The notes under the pieces were generated by a model. The model was given only the letters and a program-made list of their open reading frames with translations. It did not search any database and was not told the origin of the DNA. Below, one piece after another: positions 57,739-64,000 of a stretch of DNA of 64,000 nucleotides (positions are counted from its first letter, which is position 1; every line of letters begins with the position of its first letter). A program made the translations under genes and the position numbers. This DNA comes from Allodiplogaster sudhausi (Eukaryota > Nematoda > Chromadorea > Rhabditida > Diplogasteridae): the NCBI GenBank assembly GCA_945643635.1, contig CALZFC010000105.1, forward strand, positions 866,001 through 930,000. Reading direction: 5' to 3'.

Positions 57739-58036
57739 CGAGCGAGAAAAGAAAGACTGGAGAGGGGTGGGGAAGCCGAAGAAAGAGGAGAGAGTGAAAC
57801 AGAGAGAGAGAGAAAGCGAGAGAGCGAAAGAAGAAAGACTTGAGAGAGGTGGGGAAGACGAATAAAGAGGAGAAAAATTGATATATGATATAGTTTTTCC
57901 AGTGATACATTCCTTATTTTGTTTGTTTCTTTCTTTCCTCCTTTATTTTTTCCGCCTAATCGCTCGGTCTTAAATATTTTCATTTAAGGTTATAATCATG
58001 CAAGTGTGGTCGCATTAATATTTTGGTGTAATAATA

Positions 58037-58069
<33 letters not shown>

Positions 58070-58189
58070 TATATAATACCTTAAGTACAGATGCTGCCAA
58101 AGCTGGAAGCGAGCATTGCTCCCCTCGAGGCTCTGGTCGAGAAGGCTACTATCCCACAACACTCGCAACCTATGGTAATGTCCATCATT

Positions 58190-58230
<41 letters not shown>

Positions 58231-58462
58231 ATCTCTCTCTATCTCTCTATCTCTCTCTCTCTCTCTCTCTCTTACTTTCTCCCTCTCTCGTGCTCTCTGT
58301 CGCACTCTTTCTCGCTCCCTCTCTCTTTTCTCGCTCCCTCCCTCTATATCTCTCTCATTCTCTCTCTCTCGCTCACTCTCTCTCGCTCCCTCTCTGTATA
58401 TCTCTCTTGTTTTCTCTTTCTCCCCCTCTCTCTCATCTCCGTCTGTTCTCTCTCTCTCCCGA

Positions 58463-58501
<39 letters not shown>

Positions 58502-59030
58502 TTCTCTCCCCCTCTCTTCATCTCCCTCTCATGTTCGTTCTGCCTCTCTCTCTCTGTGTCTGTCTGTCTCTCTCTCCTTCTCTCTGTCTCTCTCCCTCTA
58601 TCTTCTCTCTGTCTCATCTCCCTCTCTCTCTCTCTCTACCTCCCACTCATTTTCTCTTTGTCTGTCTCCCTATCTCTCCCCCTCTCTTTCTTTTCTCCAT
58701 CTCCTTCTCCTGCTCATTCTCTCTCTCCCCTCTCCCCTTTCTCCATCTCCCTCTCTCCTGCTCATTCTCTCTCTCTCTCCCTCTCTCCCCTTTCTCCATT
58801 TCCCCCTCTCTTGCTAATTCTTTCTCTCCCCCTCTCTTCTCTCTCTCTCTCTCTCTCATTCTCTCTCTCTCTCTTTCTCTGTATCTCTCTTTTTTTCTCC
58901 CTCTATCTCCCCTCTGTCTCATTTCCCTCTCTCTCTTATCTCCCTCTCTTCTCTCTCTCTCTCTTTATCTCTCCCCCTCTCTTCATCTCCCTCTCCTGTT
59001 CATTCTCTCTCCCCATTCTTCCTTCTCTCC

Positions 59031-59083
<53 letters not shown>

Positions 59084-59368
59084 TCTCTCTCTCTCTGCTT
59101 GCAGATGCTTGTTCCAGCCCAGTTGTGGAGTCTGAAGTCGTCTCAGCTGAAGACCCTTCTGCTGTTGTCGGCCGCGCATTCCTCCTGGGACGAGGCGACC
59201 CGGTCTTCGTCTCCTTCGGATGCTTGGTTCTTCGATGGAGTCGACGGACTTTGCCCCTCTCCTCTGCGTCTTGACTCGTCCCTCTCCGCTCTCGCCGTCT
59301 GGCTTCTGACTGCTGTGCAGTGGATGCGCGCGGAGCACGCTGAAATGAAGACCTCGGCGATCTCTTGA
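53647..59368 (+). CDS. AFF: AF4/FMR2 family (AFF, lilliputian) scaffold
   Basis: Ten exons (53647-53716, 54006-54077, 54132-54259, 54426-54482, 54705-54825, 54938-56109, 56500-56645, 57512-57656, 58091-58174, 59105-59368) close in phase to 752 residues. AFF proteins scaffold the super elongation complex with P-TEFb. The C-terminal homology domain is recognisable: 'EFFTRKAKEDKRRADR', 'MERALLYLESVVYFI', 'SRIRLLVFRLQALFSMY', then 'SSWDEA', 'FFDGVDG' and 'SSLSALAVWLLTAVQWM', matching the W-D-x-A...FF...D...SSL..LV...WLR pattern of AF4. The central exon is a long Lys/Glu/Arg helix with 8-residue repeats (EEEKRRRE). Exons 2-3 are the least certain. The intron before 56500 holds an 11-copy donor-like repeat and that before 59105 a 900-bp CT tract. 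Confidence 0.85.
53727..53895. repeat. Copy of the STIM palindrome arm in AFF intron 1
   Basis: Nearly identical in reverse complement to about 49735-49905 ('tttgtttagaatcgagcgg', 'ttatgtgcacttaaac'). It shows that the arm sequence is a dispersed family. It is single-armed here. Confidence 0.9.
55200..55640 (+). repeat. Coding tandem repeats (EEEKRRRE) in AFF
   Basis: Imperfect 24-bp units encoding E-E-E-K-R-R-R-E/(A/V) within the large AFF exon. The best units are at 55370-55560. Confidence 0.9.
56160..56492 (+). repeat. 31-bp minisatellite, 11 copies, each with a GGTGAGT donor-like core
   Basis: Units 'gagggtgagttctggaaga' plus 'gtgtgagcgaaa' repeat 11 times between the large AFF exon and the next exon, and the last unit runs into the real acceptor 'tgtctgcag'. 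Each copy carries (A/G)GGTGAGT, a near-consensus 5' splice site on the sense strand. The true exon donor, GAG|gtcacc, is weaker. Confidence 0.95.
57000..57397. mobile_element. Relic related to the 37.7-38.7 kb element
   Basis: 'attcgtgttccccatggcc', a C run, 'ctgtgcacgatttg', and a terminal 'gatagcacc' at 57389 repeat the order of the right end of the ISXO2/Merlin-like element ('attcgtgttccccatgctc'... 'aacatagcacc'). A weaker inverted 'ccatggcgaacacgaatat' lies near 56993. No transposase is present. Confidence 0.6.
58185..59100 (+). repeat. 900-bp (CT)n-dominated AFF intron
   Basis: Almost the entire last intron is CT/CTCC/CTTT repeats, ending in the acceptor 'ctctgcttgcag'. The long Leu/Ser frames across it are artefacts. 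Confidence 0.97.
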
Positions 59369-59981
59369 TGACTGTGCTTGTCCTGCCCGTCTGGCCTTTC
59401 CCCGGTTTCTTTGCTTTCGTTGTATTCGGTCGTGAGTATTAACGGGTATCTTATAGGAAGGTTCTAGTTCATCGCATTATTACTTTTTTTAAGAGCTTGG
59501 CTGCTAGTTGGAAAAGTTTGAATTCCTATCAGCGTGTATATCCAACAAAGATGGCTAAATATGGATTGATCATTTTGATTGTGACTGGTTTCCGTTGTCT
59601 GGTGCATCCTCTCTTGTACATATCAATGATATCTCTCGTTCCCTCCCCCTCCCCTGCTAAGCAGACCTCTTTCTGGCCTGGAATTTACCCGACTTGTGTT
59701 ATCTTCTTTTTTTGCTTCTAACATCGTGTTGTTCCCATAACACCTGTGGCTATCTTGCCATGCCCTTTTCATTGCAAATTGCTGATAGTAATTTCGGGTC
59801 GCTATCTGATTCCATTCGATGGCAGAAGCGTTTTCATGTAGAATAGTTGAAGTTTTGCTATTTATTTGAAGGACATCAGTTGTATCGTAGAAGAAGAAGG
59901 TAGTAAGGGAGACACTGGTCAATTGAGCACAAAACATCCACGCATTCATGAACAAAACCAAGGCAGTCACAGCATTGAATT
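59369..59981. other. Tail-to-tail spacer between AFF and Fe65
   Basis: Holds the 3' ends of both genes. No additional gene is supported; the 74-codon frame at 59497 has no recognisable features. Confidence 0.5.
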
Positions 59982-60604
59982 CTATCCCATCTGGGCATCC
60001 AGCACTTTCTGGTAGCGGAGCTTACAAGCCGCTTCGATTGTCTTCGCCATCGTAGCTGCCGAGGGTTCGACGTGGAAGACATAGCACATGAAGGACTCTG
60101 ACGACACTTGCATTATGAAGGCGCAGTGTCTGAAATGAGAGAGATCAGAGAAAGAGAGGGGAGAGAGAACGGATGTAGAAGGTGGAAAGCGGAGTGGAAG
60201 TAGATGATTCACTGACTTTATATCCCGGCCGATTCCGAGGAAGGAGAGAAAGCGGACACGACAAGTTGCAATGGGACCGCCATTCACATCCGAAAGGACA
60301 AGGGTGGATGGAGCGATGGACACATCACACAGAATCCAACGGTCACGTCCCACCTTTAGAAAAAGAGAGAGAGAGAATTGGAGGGAGAAGAGAGGAATAG
60401 AAGAGGGAAGAGAGAACTGTAGGTGGAGGAGAATACTTCATGAGTTATCACTGCTTCTCATGTGTCCGGAAATCTAACAAATGTACCGAAGACAGAAAAA
60501 TGGGCTTGCCTGGGAAACAAGACGATCCACTGCATCGTTCAGAACATCTATGCCATTCGCACGCGGCACCTGCAGTAAATCGAATGGTTTTACAGAGTCA
60601 GTGA

Positions 60605-60689
<85 letters not shown>

Positions 60690-61320
60690 ATAGAGGGGAA
60701 AATCGAGCGTGCCTGGGTGACGCCGATGAAGTGGCAACGGACGACTTTGCGAGGCTCATCGGGAGGAGGGGAATGGAGAGAGGGGAGGGAGAGCCGAGGC
60801 GGGGGAGCCGCCCACTCTCCCCCCGAGGCAGATCTCTCCAGCAGAACACGACGACACTGGTCACGCAGGGCATTAGCAATGGCCTTGGCTGGAGTGTCAC
60901 AGCGGAAGACGTGGCAAAGGAAGCGACGGGACGAGCGGTCACGAGATACGTACGCAAGGTCTCTGGAAGAAAGAAGAAATGGGAGAGGCGAGGGGAGGAA
61001 GGATCAAGGAGGTACCGTCCATTCTCGCGGCCAACACCCCAAACTCGAATGTTGTGGATATTCTCAGAGTGAATGAGAGCCATGGAGTCCGGGTCGAGGA
61101 GAGAGAGTTGGCTGCCAGCCAACTCCAAGATCAGTTCCCTGCCATCTCCCCACTTGGCTACCGAGTCTCCGAGGTGGCGGGCAGTAGACAACTCCGCCAT
61201 CGCTGAATTGACTGCACGAGAAGACGACTCTGCTGTCAGATCCTCCTCCGCCACTTCTGTCCAGCCAAGTGAACGGACTACGAAGCGAAGGGGCTAAACA
61301 GAGAGAAAGAGTTGGTGAGG

Positions 61321-61365
<45 letters not shown>

Positions 61366-62688
61366 TGTAGTGAAGCGAGAGTAGTGGAGGTTGAAGAGAG
61401 TGAAGATTGAGTTAGAGTGGTTCGAAGGGGAAGCAGACCTTGTCAGAAGTCGCAGAGGAAGGGTGCAAAAGAGTCTGGAATTCCTCGTCATTCGTGTTCT
61501 CCACTCTCCGCTTCGTCGTCGTCTGCTTGAAAGCGTGCTCTTCAATGACGGGCTGCTCAGGAGGAAGCTGAATGATCTGCGGAGGAGGAGCCGGGGCCAA
61601 CGGAGCTGGCGGACTCTGCAAGGATACCACCCGAACAGTCACCACCTCCTCTCTCTCTCTCTTTGTGCTTACAGTGTTCGGAGTAGGTGCATAGATAGGA
61701 GGACCAGCGGGAGATGGAGGTCGTGCAGGATCGCGCTCAAGAGTCATTGTTAATGAAGGAGAAAGTTAGTGAAGGGAAGGAAGAGAGAGCAAGGACAAAC
61801 TGGAGGGTCGCGTTGAATGGTTCCGCTATCCACGTGCCAGTAGTAAGAGAAGCCAGACGGATCTGCATGGAAGGGATCTTGAGAATGCCATGCGAAAGAC
61901 TCTACCTTCGTGCTTCTCCCAACCAGCTGGGAGTGGCTTGGGAGGATGGTCGACTGGAGGGGGAGGGCGGGGAAGAGGAGTCGGGCGAGTGTAGGGCGAC
62001 TCGTGGACAATTACTCCAGAGTCATGCGACTGGGGAGAGAGTACCGCCTCTTGCACCTTCAAGGACTCCTCTTTTTACCTATTATGCATCTCAGTTATAT
62101 TTCACTTTAATCTGTCAACTTTTTTCTCGAAACATTTTGTTGGCGAACCTCTTCTTCGTCCATGACATATTCAGTTGGGGGTGGTCGTCTTCGTGGAGGA
62201 GACTCTTCCCTCCGAGTCTAAACAAAACTAGTGAGAACAAATAAAGAAAGAGAGACAGGGGAGAGAAACACACACAGAGAGAGAGACAAAGTTAGAGAAA
62301 GACAGAGAGCAAGCGAGAGAGAGAGAGAGAGAGAGAGATACAGAGAGACAGAGTGAGAATGAGAGAGGAAGAGACAGACAGACAAATAGAGAGTCAGTGA
62401 GAGAGAGGTGAGAAAGACAGAGAGGGACAGAGTGAGAGAGAGAGAGAGGGAGAGAGAGAGAAAGCGAGCGAGAGAGAGAGAGAGAGAGAGAGAGCCATAC
62501 CTGATCGAGTTGCCAGTAGAAAGAGTAGGGGTCGCGATGTTCCGTGACGACCGTGGTGTCTCCGTGCTGACGGACTCTGACTCCTTCTCGAGATGCTGCA
62601 TCAATGGCAGCGAGGGAATGGCGGAAGTCAGCAGAAGAGTAGTCCACTGCCATCTCAGCCTCTCGCCCTTCTCTTCTCAACTCGCGAA
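59982..62688 (-). CDS. APBB1: Fe65 (APBB1) adaptor, 5' end incomplete
   Basis: Exons from the right: 62688-62501, 62217-62149, 62029-61906, 61862-61801, 61735-61673, 61615-61439, 61293-61016, 60962-60713, 60569-60510, 60353-60217, 60129-59982. Fe65 binds APP tails through PTB2 and Mena/Abl through its WW domain. Seen: an N-terminal 'YSFYWQLDQ'; a WW domain ('PLPAGWEKHEDPSGF' and 'YYWHVDSGTIQRDPP', second Trp replaced by Arg); a Pro-rich linker; PTB1 ('RFVVRSLGWTEV', 'NIRVWGVGREN', 'RFLCHVFRCDTPAKAIA'); PTB2 ('IGVTQVPRANGIDVLNDA', 'RVRFLSFLGIGRD', 'LRYQKVLDAQM'). The junctions after 60713 and 60510 use apparent GC donors (CAG|gcacgc and CAG|gcaagc). The frame is open at the 62688 end, so at least one upstream exon is missing from the model. 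Confidence 0.93.
60608..60692. repeat. (GA)n in a Fe65 intron
   Basis: About 80 bp of GA (CT on the sense strand). Confidence 0.95.
62230..62495. repeat. GA-rich Fe65 intron
   Basis: Nearly the whole intron between exons 62501 and 62217 is GA with ACA/GCA interruptions. Confidence 0.95.
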
Positions 62689-62699
62689 CTGCAATCTCC

Positions 62700-63207
62700 C
62701 ACTCATTTTTTGCGACACATTCATTTTACTAATGCTTTCAAATCAGTGTGCAATTAGATTATTCGCTGTTAAAGATTACTTTACAGAACTATAAATCCAA
62801 GAGGTAATAGGCCACATTTTCATGCATCTTCATAGTAAGAAAACTTATTTGATTAATGCCTTTTAGACCACAGAAACAAACGCGTATGCGGATGGAGAGG
62901 ACGCCGCTCGCTGCTCTCTCTTTCTCTGCCTCTCTCGCTCTGCCAATCGCTCTTCCACAACTCGCGAGTCTCCTTGTGTATTTCTTCTCGGCTCTCAAAC
63001 GTTTCTTCAGTCTCTTCAATCTAAAATTTTTCGTATATTATTTCTAAAGACACAACATGTTGTAGAGCACGAAGAAATTATAGTAAAAGAAAAGGAAAAC
63101 GAACAGGAAAGCAATAGGTCGAGAGAAAGAGAAAGGGAAAAAAGAAGTGAAAGAAAGGTACGAGAAAGAAGGAAAGACGATAAGAAAGAGAAAGAGAAAG
63201 AAAGAAA

Positions 63208-63238
<31 letters not shown>

Positions 63239-63446
63239 TACGTGAAAGAAGGAGAAAGGGAGCGCCTAACTAGTTAATATACTAAGGGAAAGAGAGAAAG
63301 ACGGGAAAAGGCGGCAGAGGACACGAAGCTGCGCGGTCGATGCTGGTTGCACACACAAGGAGAGAAGATAGAGAGTCGACGAAGAAAAGAGATAGCGAGT
63401 GGAGGAGAGAAGTATAGAATGCAGCGGAGAAAAGACAAGACAGAGA

Positions 63447-63492
<46 letters not shown>

Positions 63493-64000
63493 AGGAAAGC
63501 AGCATATAAGCAGAGACAGCGGAGAAAGACAAGCGAATCTCAACAGAAGCTGCGTAGAAAGATACCAGGATAACAGCGACTTCTACTTCTAGTAAAACAA
63601 ACAGAAGCTCGGTAATCAAATGCGAGTCTAGAGGATGAGGAAACCACAACAAATCTAAATTATTACAACACCATTAAAATCGAGAAAAAATGAGCACACG
63701 ACATCAACGAGAACTACATTTTGCTTGCGGCTTAAAGGGTGGATTTTAACAGCTCTAGCCTCGTTTAATATCACAAAGTAAAGATAAGCGAAAATAGATA
63801 TAAGAAATATCAGAACTCATAAATAAGAAAGGGTAACAAACAAAAATAAATCTGAATAAGGAAAAATGTAAACACACATTTGAGATTAGTGTGGAATTTG
63901 AGAGCGAAACATAAAGCCCTTAACAAAGAGACGCAGACCAAGATTTGTCATAATAGCGATATAATATATGTATATAATATATATGTATATTATATATATA
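62700..64000. other. GA-rich region upstream of Fe65
   Basis: Short charged minus-strand frames near 62830-63020 could be further Fe65 exons but no splice model closed. 63100-63495 is dominated by GA/GAAA repeats, including a pure GA tract at 63451-63491. The window ends in (TA)n at 63958-64000. Confidence 0.5.

Noticed and set aside
58006..59368. Very long Leu/Ser open frames (over 400 codons)
   Set aside because: They are produced by the (CT)n intron; only the ends are real AFF exons.

Overview
This is invertebrate animal DNA, with about seventeen spliced protein genes in 64 kb. Exons are short and most introns are only about 45-110 nt. Many acceptors end in AAG, GAG or TAG rather than CAG, and (GA)n/(CT)n tracts fill many introns. 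The gene set (egghead, STIM, Fe65, AF4/FMR2, TDRD-like, ppGalNAc transferase, CLIP-170, Aurora kinase, Pol kappa) is metazoan, and an egghead-type mannosyltransferase points to a protostome-like invertebrate. I cannot name the species. Gene models were built by hand from translated homology, GT/GC-AG sites and phase bookkeeping, and nearly all of them close in frame.

Layout. 1-2.8 kb: LINE-like repeats. 2.8-9.0 kb (+): 3' part of egghead, then YJU2, MRPL45 and SEM1, the last three separated by only about 175 bp. 9.06-10.0 kb (-): unidentified gene. 10.25-17.9 kb (-): a 39-exon CLIP-170 homologue with a LINE remnant in its third-last... penultimate-group intron (between exons 37 and 38). 18-23.9 kb: repeat-rich accessory region with an 87-bp minisatellite, fragments of an Ariadne-type RBR ligase, a hAT-like MITE with an 8-bp target duplication, and a 355-bp tandem duplication. 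24-30.7 kb (-): polypeptide GalNAc transferase and a LOTUS/Tudor protein. 31.2-37.4 kb (+): MRPS18A, a partial duplicate of it plus inserted DNA, and an LRR-Ig membrane protein. 37.7-38.7 kb: inverted-repeat element with an ISXO2/Merlin-like transposase fragment. 38.8-43.9 kb: Aurora kinase (-) and DNA polymerase kappa (+), divergent, with a foldback MITE between them. 44-46.8 kb (-): a small unidentified protein and NIFK. 47.5-53.0 kb (-): STIM, whose SAM-domain exons are separated by a 2.8-kb near-perfect palindrome. 53.6-59.4 kb (+): AF4/FMR2 homologue with an intronic array of 11 donor-like repeats. 60-62.7 kb (-): Fe65/APBB1 homologue.

Most genes are unrelated housekeeping or signalling genes, so this is ordinary compact genome rather than a functional cluster. 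The most notable material is non-coding. The STIM-intron palindrome could be transcribed as a hairpin of more than 1 kb per arm. Splice-acceptor-like sites sit just upstream of many start codons and, with the close gene spacing, suggest spliced-leader trans-splicing. Several small inverted-repeat elements lie in promoters and introns.
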